DNA of 64,000 bases from Ardenticatenaceae bacterium (GTDB lineage: Bacteria; Chloroflexota; Anaerolineae; Promineifilales; Promineifilaceae): assembly GCA_020634315.1 (NCBI GenBank), contig JACKBV010000001.1, positions 62,001-126,000 of the forward strand. Direction: 5' to 3'. Positions within the stretch are counted from its first letter, which is position 1. Each line of letters begins with the position of its first letter. Below are positions 33,601 through 42,006 of the stretch, one piece after another. The notes below the pieces were generated by a model that saw only the letters and a list, made by a program, of their open reading frames with translations, searched no databases and had not been told where the DNA came from. The translations under genes and the position numbers were made by a program.

Positions 33601-34571
33601 TTACGCAAGCACGCCGGGCCAGTGATATTGTGCGCGGATTGTTGGACTTTGCGCGACAGCGCCCGGCCGAACAAACGCCAACCATGATCAATGATGTGCT
33701 GCAAAGCACGGTCAGCTTATTGTCCTATGAACTGCGCACGCATAATGTGGAGGTTGTGACACATTTTGATCCTAACTTGCCATTGATTATGGCAGACCAG
33801 CATCAGTTGCAGCAGGTGTTTGTTAATCTGTTGAGCAATGCGCTGCAAGCTATGGAAACGCAGCAAAGCGGCCGCATTGAGATTAAAACGACGCTGGGAC
33901 GCTCGCAATTTTTGCAAGATACGGGCAGCCCGACTGTGGTGCGGATTACTTTCCGTGATAATGGCTCTGGTATTCCTGAAGCGCTGCAAACGCGTATTTT
34001 TGATCCATTTTTTACGACAAAGGAGTTTGGGAAAGGGACCGGATTGGGATTGTCGGTGTGTCATGGCATTATCAGCGAACATGGCGGACACATTTGGGTG
34101 AAAAGCACTGTTGGTAAGGGGGCTAAATTTTTCATTGAACTGCCGATTTACCAGGGGGAAACGGCCGTTTCCGCCACAGATGAACAGCCCGAAGAGCCAG
34201 CCGAAACAAACGACGTTCGCATCCTCATCGTGGATGACGAGCAAAGCCTGCTGCACGTGATGAGCCTGATTTTAAAAGAATACCAGGTAGATCAAGTTGA
34301 CAGCGGTGAAGCAGCCATGCAAAAATTAGCAACGGCCGTTTACGACCTCATCATTTGCGACATTCACATGCCCGGCATGAACGGCATCAAACTGTACAAC
34401 CACATCGAACAGGCATACCCCTACCTGGCAAAACGCTTCCTGTTCATTACCGGCGACACAGTTAGTTCACATACCAAAGAGACATTGGTGCAGCTCGGCG
34501 TGACCCTCCTGCCCAAACCATTCGAGATGAGCGTCCTGCTGAAAACGGTCAATACCCTTCTTGCCAATTAG
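30666..34571 (+). CDS. Hybrid histidine kinase with four PAS, two GAF and a receiver domain
   Basis: A soluble 1301-residue kinase without membrane helices. Order: short coiled coil; PAS about 45-150; coiled coil; PAS 205-320; GAF 335-475; PAS 490-615; PAS 620-740; GAF 765-930; HisKA with the phospho-His in VAGVAHELNNPLTGVILY near residue 946; HATPase_c (VNLLSNALQAM, DNGSGIPE, GKGTGLGLSV); C-terminal receiver (ILIVDDEQSLL, phospho-acceptor Asp in ICDIHMPGMNG near 1232, and TGDT...LPKPF). A cytosolic multi-signal sensor that probably phosphorylates its own receiver. It ends 4 nt before the DUF4129 gene, so it could be co-transcribed with it. Confidence 0.93.
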   Translation: MNDEQETQAHLMAELAAMRQQVQQLEAVVRAHEQIREALQENQEIHRIVLSHVSDAVFVTDEGGNFTYVCPNIHMIFGYTDVEVIALGNVCALLGDDFLGLTHADETGEVKNIEHTVITKSGEQRVLLINIKRVAIYHGTLLFTCRDISERKQSERALEDHRQHLEALVEARTHDLVKANERLYQEIAERQLAEAALRESEERYRTLVEFLPAGLLAIRNGRYIFSNPAGARILGYTNPQDTIGLRVMDSIAPDSQAIVKQRIQNLDNGLKNPPHEVAIQRPDGSTLPIESTSIPIMLNGQMSGLIIGQDITTRKQAEAALRESRSEFNLQQQIATTLLTTPEEHVYEQLLQTILDIFTSEYGYVGYIDDNGDLVLTSLTQNTGHIHQNVDRNIVFPHESWSGIWGKSLQEKRTYFSNTGLRLPKGHAPLHNAIAVPILLNGTLIGQIAIANKPTNFTEHDQSKLETIANYLAPLLQNRLEKEKKEQERKQAVEAMQRSEHIMRVLIDAIEDSLFLVETDGTIVIANSALATRFNRDLASLINSSIYDLTPHHVSQNRRAFAQKAIISGKPVHFEDSREGLIIANSIYPIMDAENRVTQLAIYGQDITEQRRAENELHESLQTAADIVASIPSGLFIYQYEPPDRLILLRGNKAAEQITGISPDEWIGKEFDELWPNARESGVTDVFLSPFRTGKPYETENLQYDDERLTGAYRIRAFLMPGNRLGVAFEDITKHRQIEVSEREQRALAEALVDTAEAINQTLDFEEVLNRILQVISNIAPHDGANIMLVDETTQTIQVVQHCKCYLHNGLQNPQLFVPWKLSDLPHLQQIIDTGKPIIIRDTYANAGWVRDKSINPIRSYLGTPILVEDKVIGILNLDSLQTDFFKDSHKEHLRAFTKLAAIAIQNARLHENVRLQLMQLREAQTRLIQSEKLAAIGELVAGVAHELNNPLTGVILYAQLLQRRKDKTAVEKDIQQIITQARRASDIVRGLLDFARQRPAEQTPTMINDVLQSTVSLLSYELRTHNVEVVTHFDPNLPLIMADQHQLQQVFVNLLSNALQAMETQQSGRIEIKTTLGRSQFLQDTGSPTVVRITFRDNGSGIPEALQTRIFDPFFTTKEFGKGTGLGLSVCHGIISEHGGHIWVKSTVGKGAKFFIELPIYQGETAVSATDEQPEEPAETNDVRILIVDDEQSLLHVMSLILKEYQVDQVDSGEAAMQKLATAVYDLIICDIHMPGMNGIKLYNHIEQAYPYLAKRFLFITGDTVSSHTKETLVQLGVTLLPKPFEMSVLLKTVNTLLAN

Positions 34572-34575
34572 CGTT

Positions 34576-35919
34576 ATGTTGCCACGCACTTCTGTCATCC
34601 GCCACGCGCTTTTCTTGTTGCTCATCCTGGTTGTGGGAAGCACAGCGCGTGCCACCGCGCAAGAACAACGCGTCGTCACCTATGCAGAATATGTCACCTA
34701 TGTGCGCCAGGCGCAAAGCGCTATGCGCAACAATGCTGACTGTGCGGCAACGGCCGTTGCCATTGCCAACACACTCCACACCATCACCGCCGTGCAACTC
34801 CCCGACGGCAGCATCATGCCCGTCAGCCATGTCGGCGCAACCACCGCCCTCAACAACACAGCGTGCAGCCGCCATCAAGCCGTCGCCTACCTGGATGGAC
34901 TGATCCCCGGCTATGTGCCCATCACGGCCGGTACAACCAGTGGCAGCAATGCAACACAACCTTCTGGCAGCAATGCCAACAACGGGCAAAGCGCCGGCAG
35001 CAGCGGCACAAATGGCAGCGAAAGCGTCGGCAGCAGTTCCACAGCCAACGATACGACGGGCAGCAGCGCGACCGCAGGCAACAACAATGGCGAAAATGGC
35101 ACCTCTGCTGCCGCACAAGCCACTGGCAGCAATGCTGGCACAGGAAACGACAGCACATCCGCCAATGATGGCACGGGCACAAACGACACAGGCAGCGGCA
35201 GTAACAGTGACAACGGCGGGAACGCCGCAAATACGACAGGCAGCACAGGTGAAAGCGCCGCTAATGGCACAGGAGACAGCGGCAACAGTGGCACGGGAAA
35301 CGCTGCTGACGGCAGCGCCAATGGTGGCAGCTCCGACATATCGACCACAGACATCAATTTGCCTGATGGCGCAAGTGCCGAAGGCAACCCATCGATCACG
35401 GCGGCAGCAACAGCGACAACGGCCGTTTCCCCCACCCCATCCCCGGCAGCCAGCACAACCGACACGCCGCAGCAGTCATCACGCAATCGCGCCTTGCTCA
35501 TAATCATCATTGTCGCCATTGCCGTCGTGCTCATTGGCGTGGCACTCTTTTTCCTGTTTTCCGACAGCAAAAAACAATCGGCATCCAAGAAGCCGCGCTC
35601 TTTGGAAGAAGTGGAAACGGCCGATGAAGCGCTCGATTTAGCCGGGCAGCTAGCCAATGCCGGGCAGTACCGCGAAGCCGTGCGCCATCTTTTCCTGGCA
35701 GCGCTCCTCACCCTTGCCGAAAATCGCGCCATCACGCTCGACCAATCTTTGACCAACCATGAGCTGCTCATTGAGGCACGCCGCCATCCGGCATTGGCGC
35801 ACGCCCTTCAGCCCGTTGTCTACACCTTCGACCGTGTCTGGTATGGATACCAGCCGCTAACTCCGGCCGATTATGAAACGGCCGTTCAGCAAATCGCCCA
35901 CCTGGAAAAAATTCACTAA
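34576..35919 (+). CDS. DUF4129 membrane protein with long low-complexity linker
   Basis: A 447-residue exported and anchored protein. Signal peptide (RHALFLLLILVVGSTARATAQ), a small N-terminal domain (to about 125) with two Cys, then about 180 residues of Gly/Ser/Asn/Thr (SGSNATQPSGSNANNG and so on), a Thr/Pro stretch, one membrane helix (ALLIIIIVAIAVVLIGVALFFLF) and a C-terminal DUF4129 domain with YREAVRHLFLAALLTLAENRAI and FDRVWYGYQPLTPADYE. First gene of a DUF4129-DUF4350-MoxR-DUF58 cluster, 2 nt before the next gene. Such clusters are thought to serve envelope or chaperone-like roles. Confidence 0.85.
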   Translation: MLPRTSVIRHALFLLLILVVGSTARATAQEQRVVTYAEYVTYVRQAQSAMRNNADCAATAVAIANTLHTITAVQLPDGSIMPVSHVGATTALNNTACSRHQAVAYLDGLIPGYVPITAGTTSGSNATQPSGSNANNGQSAGSSGTNGSESVGSSSTANDTTGSSATAGNNNGENGTSAAAQATGSNAGTGNDSTSANDGTGTNDTGSGSNSDNGGNAANTTGSTGESAANGTGDSGNSGTGNAADGSANGGSSDISTTDINLPDGASAEGNPSITAAATATTAVSPTPSPAASTTDTPQQSSRNRALLIIIIVAIAVVLIGVALFFLFSDSKKQSASKKPRSLEEVETADEALDLAGQLANAGQYREAVRHLFLAALLTLAENRAITLDQSLTNHELLIEARRHPALAHALQPVVYTFDRVWYGYQPLTPADYETAVQQIAHLEKIH

Positions 35920-35921
35920 CC

Positions 35922-37079
35922 ATGTCCACCTCCCGCGATCTCATCCTCATCGCTCTTGTCTTGCTGCTCACCGGCGCATTAATAATCGCCGGGGCACAGC
36001 AATACGTGGGCATCAGCGAAGGTTACGGCTCCCTTTACAGCATGGAAGCCAGCGGCACACAGCGCTTCGCCGCGCAGCTTTCCAATTGGGGCTATCAGGT
36101 CGTCGCCGAGAAGGAAACGCCGCTGCTGCCCGACATGGCAGACACAGCCCTCTTTGTCATGGGCGTCAGCGAAGACTTCAATGATCTGGAAACAAGCTGG
36201 CTGCGAATCTGGGTTCAATCTGGTGGCACTTTGCTTGTCGCCCAAGACAATGGCAAAACGCGCCGCCTGCTGCAATCATTTAACATAAACCTGAAACGCA
36301 CCTGGTCGCAAGTGGAGACTGCACCGCTGCAATTGCCCGTCTTCAATTGGCCGCAAGTCGGCACGGTCACGCTGCAAACACATTATGCCGTAGATGTGCC
36401 CTGTGGCTACGCAGCCATTCATGTAGGTGATTGTGACACGCCGCTGTTGGTCTTGTTCGGCTATGGAAATGGGCAAGTCATTGTGCTCTCCTCCCTCTAC
36501 CCCTTTACCAATGAGGGGCTGCAAGCGCCGGGTAATGCGCAGTTTGTCACCAATCTCGTGCAAACGGCCGTTCCCGCCGGTTCACAAATCCGCTTTGACG
36601 AAGCACACCGCCCCCACACGGGCGCCGCGCGTGCCTGGCTGCTGACAACGCCCACCGGCTGGGCGCTGCTTTACACGGTGCTGCTGCTGCTGATTTATGC
36701 CTGGTGGCAAGGGCGATCTTTGCAAACGGCCGTTCCCGTCACCGCAACCACCGCCGCCAACGAATTCGCCGCCACCCAATCCACCGATGAGTTCATCACC
36801 GACATGGCGAACCTCTACCAGCAAAGCAGCCAGGAAAAAAACATCCAGCATCATTTCTGGCAGCGGCTCAAACGACAGTTAGCACGCAAATATCATTGTG
36901 ACTACAACCTGCCAGAGGCAGAATTTTTCACCGAACTGCTGCCCTATCAGGACGAAATAGACATTGCGACCCTCATTAGCCTGCACACCAGCCTGCAAAA
37001 TCAAGAGAGCACCTCATCGCAGTTGGTGTGGTGGGTCACACAAGTGATAGAATTTACCGAGGCATTGGATTTTAGTTAG
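35922..37079 (+). CDS. DUF4350 membrane protein
   Basis: A 385-residue protein, second in the cluster. N-terminal helix (LILIALVLLLTGALIIAG), then a DUF4350/GATase-like domain: GSLYSMEASGTQRFAAQLSNWGYQV, ALFVMGVSEDFNDLETSWLRIWVQSGGTLLVAQDN, and GQVIVLSSLYPFTNEGLQAPGNAQFV. A second helix near 245-262 (WALLYTVLLLLIYAWW) precedes a helical cytosolic tail of about 120 residues. Fits the standard partner of DUF4129 and MoxR genes. Function unproven; probably part of a membrane complex. Confidence 0.85.
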   Translation: MSTSRDLILIALVLLLTGALIIAGAQQYVGISEGYGSLYSMEASGTQRFAAQLSNWGYQVVAEKETPLLPDMADTALFVMGVSEDFNDLETSWLRIWVQSGGTLLVAQDNGKTRRLLQSFNINLKRTWSQVETAPLQLPVFNWPQVGTVTLQTHYAVDVPCGYAAIHVGDCDTPLLVLFGYGNGQVIVLSSLYPFTNEGLQAPGNAQFVTNLVQTAVPAGSQIRFDEAHRPHTGAARAWLLTTPTGWALLYTVLLLLIYAWWQGRSLQTAVPVTATTAANEFAATQSTDEFITDMANLYQQSSQEKNIQHHFWQRLKRQLARKYHCDYNLPEAEFFTELLPYQDEIDIATLISLHTSLQNQESTSSQLVWWVTQVIEFTEALDFS

Positions 37080-37111
37080 CCCATCTGGCAGCCAACAGAG
37101 TTGAGGTTATT

Positions 37112-38059
37112 ATGCAAATTGCCAAACTTTACAGTGCCGTTCGCAGCGAAGCCAGCAAAGTAATCGTCGGCCAAGAAGAAGTTTTTGTCCAATTGTTCAT
37201 CGCTTTGCTTGCCGGTGGTCACGTTCTCATGGAAGGGGTGCCCGGCACAGCCAAAACCTTGATGGCGAAAACATTGGCTTATCTGGTGCAGGCTCCCATT
37301 AATCGGGTCCAATTCACCCCCGACCTGATGCCCTCAGACATCATCGGCACCAACGTGTTCGACATGTCCAGCGGCAAATTTCACCTGCGCCAGGGGCCAA
37401 TTTTTGCCGGCGTGCTGCTCGCCGATGAAATCAATCGCGCTCCGGCAAAAACACAGGCCGCTTTGCTGGAAGCGATGGAAGAGCGGCGCGTCACCATTGA
37501 CGGCGAAGAATACCCGCTGCCAGACCCGTTTTTTGTCATCGCCACACAAAACCCGCTGGAGTATGAGGGAACATATCCCTTGCCAGAGGCACAGCTAGAC
37601 CGCTTTCTCTTCAAAATTAACGTCACTTACCCGGAGCAAAGCGCCGAAACGGAGATGCTCACCCGGTATCACCAGGGATTTGACCCACACAATCTGGTCG
37701 CCACTGGATTGAAACCGTTGATTAAGTCTGAACATTTAACGGCCGTTCGCCAGCTTATCCGCCAGGTGAAAGTAGAACCCGGCATCATTGACTACATCAC
37801 ACAATTAGCCATTGCCAGCCGCAGCGCCCGCGACCTGGTACTGGGCGGCAGCCCGCGTGCATCAGTGTCTGTGCTGCTTGCCAGCAAAGTGTTCGCCGCC
37901 TTGCAAGGGCGCGATTATGTGATTCCCGATGACGTCAAAACCGTCGTTCCGCCCGTCTACCGTCACCGCATCATCCTCAAGCCAGAAGCGGCGCTAGATG
38001 GCCTTGACGCCGACGGTGTCATGGCGCGGCTGCTGAAACGAGTAGAAGTACCACGGTGA
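37112..38059 (+). CDS. MoxR-family AAA+ ATPase
   Basis: A 315-residue MoxR ATPase: Walker A GVPGTAKTLM, RVQFTPDLMPSDIIGTNVF, Walker B LLADEINRAPAKTQAALLEAMEERRVTIDG, sensor 1 VIATQNPLEYEGTYPLPEAQLDRFLF with the arginine-finger region, and a lid domain ending in PPVYRHRIILKPEA. MoxR proteins work as chaperones that mature or assemble partner proteins, usually together with DUF58/VWA-type proteins, one of which is encoded directly downstream. The ATG at 37112 follows GTTGAGG with modest spacing. Confidence 0.95.
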   Translation: MQIAKLYSAVRSEASKVIVGQEEVFVQLFIALLAGGHVLMEGVPGTAKTLMAKTLAYLVQAPINRVQFTPDLMPSDIIGTNVFDMSSGKFHLRQGPIFAGVLLADEINRAPAKTQAALLEAMEERRVTIDGEEYPLPDPFFVIATQNPLEYEGTYPLPEAQLDRFLFKINVTYPEQSAETEMLTRYHQGFDPHNLVATGLKPLIKSEHLTAVRQLIRQVKVEPGIIDYITQLAIASRSARDLVLGGSPRASVSVLLASKVFAALQGRDYVIPDDVKTVVPPVYRHRIILKPEAALDGLDADGVMARLLKRVEVPR

Positions 38060-38184
38060 ACGGTAAGCGGTAAGCAGTAATCGGTAAACGGTAAACGGTA
38101 AACGGTTTACCGATCACCGATTACCGATCACCGATTACCGATCACCGACCACCGATTACCGATCACCGACCACCGACTACCACG
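38060..38184. repeat. Low-complexity (CGGTAATCGGT)n inverted repeat between moxR and DUF58 genes
   Basis: The left part repeats GGTAAACGGTAAACGGTAA-type units; the right part is the complement (ACCGATCACCGATTACCGAT and so on), so the 120-bp block can form a long imperfect hairpin inside the operon. Related short pieces are at 10128-10155 and in the T-box leader at 11990-12025. No regular spacers, so not a CRISPR array. Confidence 0.75.
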
Positions 38185-39522
38185 ATGCGTCAAACAACCA
38201 TCCCCACCCCACGTGCGCTGCTGCTGTTGTTAACGGCCGCTCCCTTTCTCGCCGCCGCCGCTTTTTTGCCCTGGTTGGGCTTGTTGTGCCCGCTGTTGTG
38301 GTTGGGAACGGCCGTACTCATCTGGCTCGATGTGCGCCGCAGCCCCCAACCCGCCGATTTCACCGTAGAGCGCATCCATCTGCGCAAGTTATCGGTGCGT
38401 GCGCACAATCCTATTGACGTGATTGTGCATAACAACAGCGGGCAGGATGTCACCATTTGGGTGCGCGACACCATCCCCACCGATTTTCGCGTCGAACACG
38501 GACGCACTGTGCTGATGAGCGCACTGCCGCAACACAGCACGGTCACATTGGGGTATCGTGTCTGGCCGGCGCGGCGCGGCGAGTATCGCTTTGGCGACAT
38601 CAATTTACGCTGGTCGAGTGCCTGGGGGTTGGTGCTGCGGCAAGGGGTTATGGCGGGGGAAACGGCCGTTAAAGTTTACCCAAACCTGCTCAACATTCGC
38701 GAATACGAAAATTTAGCGCGGCGCGGGCGCGTTGGGCAAATTGGCGTGCGCCGTTCACAAACATTAGGGCGCGGCAGCGAATTTGAGCAATTACGTGACT
38801 ACATGCCCGACGACGATTATCGCCGCATTTGTTGGACAGCCACCGCCCGTCGCGGCAAGCCGATCACCCTTGAATACAACGTCGAGCGCAGCCAAAATGT
38901 GATGGTGCTGATTGATTGCGGGCAAGAAATGCGCGTGCGTGCCCTCGGCAGCGCACGCACAACGCGGCTTGATCTGGTCATCAACGCCGTCGTCCTGTTC
39001 AGTTACATTGCCGTCATGCGTGGCGACCGTATGGGGCTGATGACTTACTCCGACGACATTCACACATACCTGCCGCCTCGCCCCGGCCTGGATCAGTTTT
39101 ACCGCATCGTCGATGCCCTTTATGACGTACACGGCCGTCCCGTGGAAACCAATCACGACCGCGCCCTGCGCCATTTGCACAGCCAACGCCAGCGCCGCTC
39201 CCTCATCACCCTCTTCACCGAACCGACAGACAGCGAGGCAACTCTTGCTATCGTGCGCCATCTTGGCGCGTTTTACCCGCATCATGTCCCGCTGTGCGTC
39301 ACGCTGCGCAACATGAACGTCGCCGCCGCCGCTTTGCGCACCCCCTATAACATGCGCAGCATCTACGAACGCCTGCTTGCCGAGCAAATCATGGATGAGC
39401 GGCTGGTGTGGCAAGAGACCCTGCGCCAGCGCGGCGTTATGGCCCTCGATGTGCCTGCCTACCAGCTCACGTCAGCCGTCATCAACAAATACCTGGAACT
39501 CAAAGAGCGCACGCGCATCTGA
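38185..39522 (+). CDS. DUF58 domain protein
   Basis: A 445-residue protein. Two hydrophobic helices (about 10-28 and 30-48) anchor it; then a beta-rich region and the DUF58 core: YRFGDINLRWSSAWGLVLRQG, RRSQTLGRGSEFEQLRDYMPDDDYRRICWTATARRGKPITLEYNVERSQNVMVLIDCGQEM. The last stretch begins a VWA-like fold with D-C-G-Q in place of the usual DxSxS MIDAS, so metal binding may be altered. Last gene of the DUF4129-DUF4350-MoxR-DUF58 set and separated from moxR only by a repeat block. Confidence 0.9.
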   Translation: MRQTTIPTPRALLLLLTAAPFLAAAAFLPWLGLLCPLLWLGTAVLIWLDVRRSPQPADFTVERIHLRKLSVRAHNPIDVIVHNNSGQDVTIWVRDTIPTDFRVEHGRTVLMSALPQHSTVTLGYRVWPARRGEYRFGDINLRWSSAWGLVLRQGVMAGETAVKVYPNLLNIREYENLARRGRVGQIGVRRSQTLGRGSEFEQLRDYMPDDDYRRICWTATARRGKPITLEYNVERSQNVMVLIDCGQEMRVRALGSARTTRLDLVINAVVLFSYIAVMRGDRMGLMTYSDDIHTYLPPRPGLDQFYRIVDALYDVHGRPVETNHDRALRHLHSQRQRRSLITLFTEPTDSEATLAIVRHLGAFYPHHVPLCVTLRNMNVAAAALRTPYNMRSIYERLLAEQIMDERLVWQETLRQRGVMALDVPAYQLTSAVINKYLELKERTRI

Positions 39523-39526
39523 AGAA

Positions 39527-39605
39527 GCAAGAGAGAGGAGAGAGGAGAGAGGAGAGAAAAGAGCGTCACTCTTCACTCCACACTCTTCACTCTTCACTCT
39601 TCAAT
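39527..39605. repeat. Purine tract and (ACTCTTC)n tandem repeat at convergent gene ends
   Basis: AGAGAGGAG-type units (39530-39560) followed by CACTCTTCACTC-type 7-bp units (39567-39602), partly complementary to each other. The stop codon of the minus-strand transporter at 39587 lies inside the heptamer array, so its last residues (KLKSEE) are repeat-derived. Confidence 0.7.
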
Positions 39606-41902
39606 TTAGAGGAGCGCAGCACGGGTTGTAAAACGGTTTCGCGCAGCATGGACTTCAAGACCGTGCTGCGCCGCTTGACAATGAGGACGGGACAATGCGC
39701 CTCGTCAGCAATACGCTGCGACACATTGCCGATGAGCAAATTGATGAAGAAGCGTTCTTTTGTGGCGCCAATGATGAGCATGTCCGCGTCTGTCGCCGCC
39801 TCCAAAATGCCTTCTACCGGGCTGCTCGCATGGGCCACCTGCTTTTCCAGCGTGTAATCAATGCCTTCGCTGGCACGGCGAAAAGCTGTGTTGGCGCGTG
39901 CCTGGGCCGTCGCCTCATCAACGCCGTTGACGATGACGTGCAGCAAGGTGATTTGCGTTGGTTCGGGCGTGTTGCGGGCAAGGGCAACGGCCGTATCCAC
40001 CGCCAGCCGACAATTTGGCCCACCCGCCACCGGCACCAAAATCCGACGCAGCCGATCCTGCGTAAACGGCTCAGACGAACGCAAAATGGCAATGTCGGCC
40101 GGGGGATTGCTGATAATGCGGTCGATCACAGAGCCAAACATGCGTTCATTGGTTCCCGACGCGCCCGGCCATCCAAACAAAATCAGGTCGCTGGCATTTT
40201 CCACCGTTGTTTTGGTGATGGCATCGGGCACATTGCGTCCCAGGCGAATCATTGTGTGTACCGGCACGTCATATTTCTTCACTTCGTCAATCACCCGGTA
40301 GACGGGCACACGTCCTTCTTTAAGAAATAAACGGCCGTCTGTCAAATTCAACTGTGGCGGCACGCGCACCACATGCAAGGCCAACACCTCGCCGCGATGT
40401 TCCTTCGCCAACATCGCCGCCAACAAGCCCAGCTCGCGTGCCTGGTTGGCATTGGCTACCGGCACCAGCACAGAATAATCGACCGACACCAACGCCTCGC
40501 GCAGGATGATCTCTAACGGCCGTTTCTTCTCCTCCACCTTGCGGAAATAGCCCCAATACAGCAGCATCCCCCCGGCAATCCAACCCAGCGACACCAAACC
40601 GACGCGCCCCGTCTCAATTGCCAAAAAGATAGACAGCGCCAGATTGGTGATAATACCGATGATGGCCGGCCAGGGGAAAAAGGGAACAAAATAACCACGA
40701 TCCAGGTCAGGACGGCGGCGGCGCAGCGTCATCACCGTCACATTCACCTGGGCAAACATCAACAAAAACATGACATCGGCCGCCTTCGCCACCTCATCAA
40801 TGGGCAGCAGCAGCGCCATCAAAATGACCAAAATCGCCGAAAAGACAACCGCCCAATGCGGCGTGTGCATTTGCGGATGAATGCGCCCAAACAAGTCGGG
40901 CAAATTATGGTCGCGTCCCATGGCAAACGAGACGCGCGACGATGAATAAATGGTGGCATTCAAGGCGGACATGGTGGATGCCAACCCGCTAATCAAAATC
41001 AAAATGCCGCCCCAACCGCCCATAAATTGCTCGGCGGCACGCACAATCGCCACCTCTTTGGCCTGTGCCAGATATTCCCAAACGGGAATTGGCCCCACCT
41101 CTGCCGGAACTTTCACCGCGCCAATGGCAACAACGGCGACAAACACATAAATAATGACGACAATGATAATCGAGAGGAAAATGGCTCGCGGAACATTGTA
41201 CTTAGGATTTTTTACTTCCTCACCACTCTGCGCAATAATTTCATACCCCTCAAAGGCAATAAATGTCAGCCCCATCGCCACGAAAACGCCGCCAATGCCG
41301 TGCGGCAGAAAGCTGTCTGTGAAGATGTTCAGGTCTGGCTGGCGTACCATAGCGCCAATGCCAAAGGCGATAAATATGCCTAAGATGATGACTTTGGCAA
41401 TGGTCACTACATTGCCCACCAGCCCTGTCTCGCTGGCCCCGCGAAAGTTGATGTAGGCAAAGAGGATGACGATGAAAACCATGAAAATGAGGGTTAACGG
41501 CCGTGCCCAGGCTTCGGCTCCCGGATAAACCAACAAAATCAGCTCAACGGCAAAACGGCCGAATCCCAAACCGTACAACGAACAGGCCACCGCATGCGCA
41601 AACCAACTCATCCATCCGGCGAGAAAGCCCTGCGTGCCGCCCAGCCCCTCCTTCACCCAAAGATAACCGCCGCCCGCCTCCGGGAAACAAGAGCCTAATT
41701 CCGCATAGGACAGTGCCGTAAATGTCGTCACGATCCCATTGAGGAAAAAGGCCAAAACCAGCGCCGGGCCAGCTTCGCCAGCGGCAAGACCGGTCAAGAC
41801 AAAAATGCCTGCCCCAATCATGGCTCCTACGCCAATCATCGTAATATCCAACAAACCCAGCGTCCGGCTGAGTGTAATCTCTCCTGTATTATGTGTCGCC
41901 AT
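39587..41902 (-). CDS. APC-family permease with two C-terminal universal-stress domains
   Basis: A 771-residue transporter. Residues 1-450 are a 12-helix APC permease with the substrate-site signature GVGAMIGAGIFVLTG in helix 1 and AFEGYEIIAQSGEEVKNPKYNVPRAI in helix 6. The C-terminal 310 residues are two USP-like domains (VLVPVANANQARELGLLAAML... and ILVPVAGGPNCRLAVDTAVAL...LIIGATKERFFINLLIGNVSQRIADEAHCPVLIVK, with the G-2x-G-9x-G-S/T nucleotide pattern in the second). The USP pair probably senses ATP or cAMP-like ligands and gates an amino-acid or polyamine permease (inference). ATG 41902 follows GAGG. Confidence 0.88.
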   Translation of the reverse strand: MATHNTGEITLSRTLGLLDITMIGVGAMIGAGIFVLTGLAAGEAGPALVLAFFLNGIVTTFTALSYAELGSCFPEAGGGYLWVKEGLGGTQGFLAGWMSWFAHAVACSLYGLGFGRFAVELILLVYPGAEAWARPLTLIFMVFIVILFAYINFRGASETGLVGNVVTIAKVIILGIFIAFGIGAMVRQPDLNIFTDSFLPHGIGGVFVAMGLTFIAFEGYEIIAQSGEEVKNPKYNVPRAIFLSIIIVVIIYVFVAVVAIGAVKVPAEVGPIPVWEYLAQAKEVAIVRAAEQFMGGWGGILILISGLASTMSALNATIYSSSRVSFAMGRDHNLPDLFGRIHPQMHTPHWAVVFSAILVILMALLLPIDEVAKAADVMFLLMFAQVNVTVMTLRRRRPDLDRGYFVPFFPWPAIIGIITNLALSIFLAIETGRVGLVSLGWIAGGMLLYWGYFRKVEEKKRPLEIILREALVSVDYSVLVPVANANQARELGLLAAMLAKEHRGEVLALHVVRVPPQLNLTDGRLFLKEGRVPVYRVIDEVKKYDVPVHTMIRLGRNVPDAITKTTVENASDLILFGWPGASGTNERMFGSVIDRIISNPPADIAILRSSEPFTQDRLRRILVPVAGGPNCRLAVDTAVALARNTPEPTQITLLHVIVNGVDEATAQARANTAFRRASEGIDYTLEKQVAHASSPVEGILEAATDADMLIIGATKERFFINLLIGNVSQRIADEAHCPVLIVKRRSTVLKSMLRETVLQPVLRSSKLKSEE

Positions 41903-41921
41903 CAATGCCTCACTTCATAAA

Positions 41922-41972
41922 CAAACACAGGTGAAACGCTGTCGCTTTTGTCGCGGCAACGTTCCACCTGTG
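41922..41972 (-). terminator. Intrinsic terminator between two permease genes
   Basis: On the minus strand CACAGGTGGAACG pairs with CGTTTCACCTGTG (12 of 13) around a 21-nt loop, followed by TTTGTTT. It separates the KimA-like gene (42007-43914) from the APC-USP gene. Confidence 0.75.
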
Positions 41973-42006
41973 CTGTCATACCCATTCATTTCTCGATTTA
42001 CGGCCG

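Noticed and set aside
34911..35771. Minus-strand frame of 286 codons through the low-complexity DUF4129 linker
   Set aside because: The composition (Ala/Pro/Leu/Ser-rich) simply mirrors the Gly/Ser/Asn repeats of the plus-strand gene.
38060..38184. Possible CRISPR or replication-origin iterons
   Set aside because: Units of 7-11 bp without spacers; no DnaA boxes or replication genes; better explained as a low-complexity inverted repeat.
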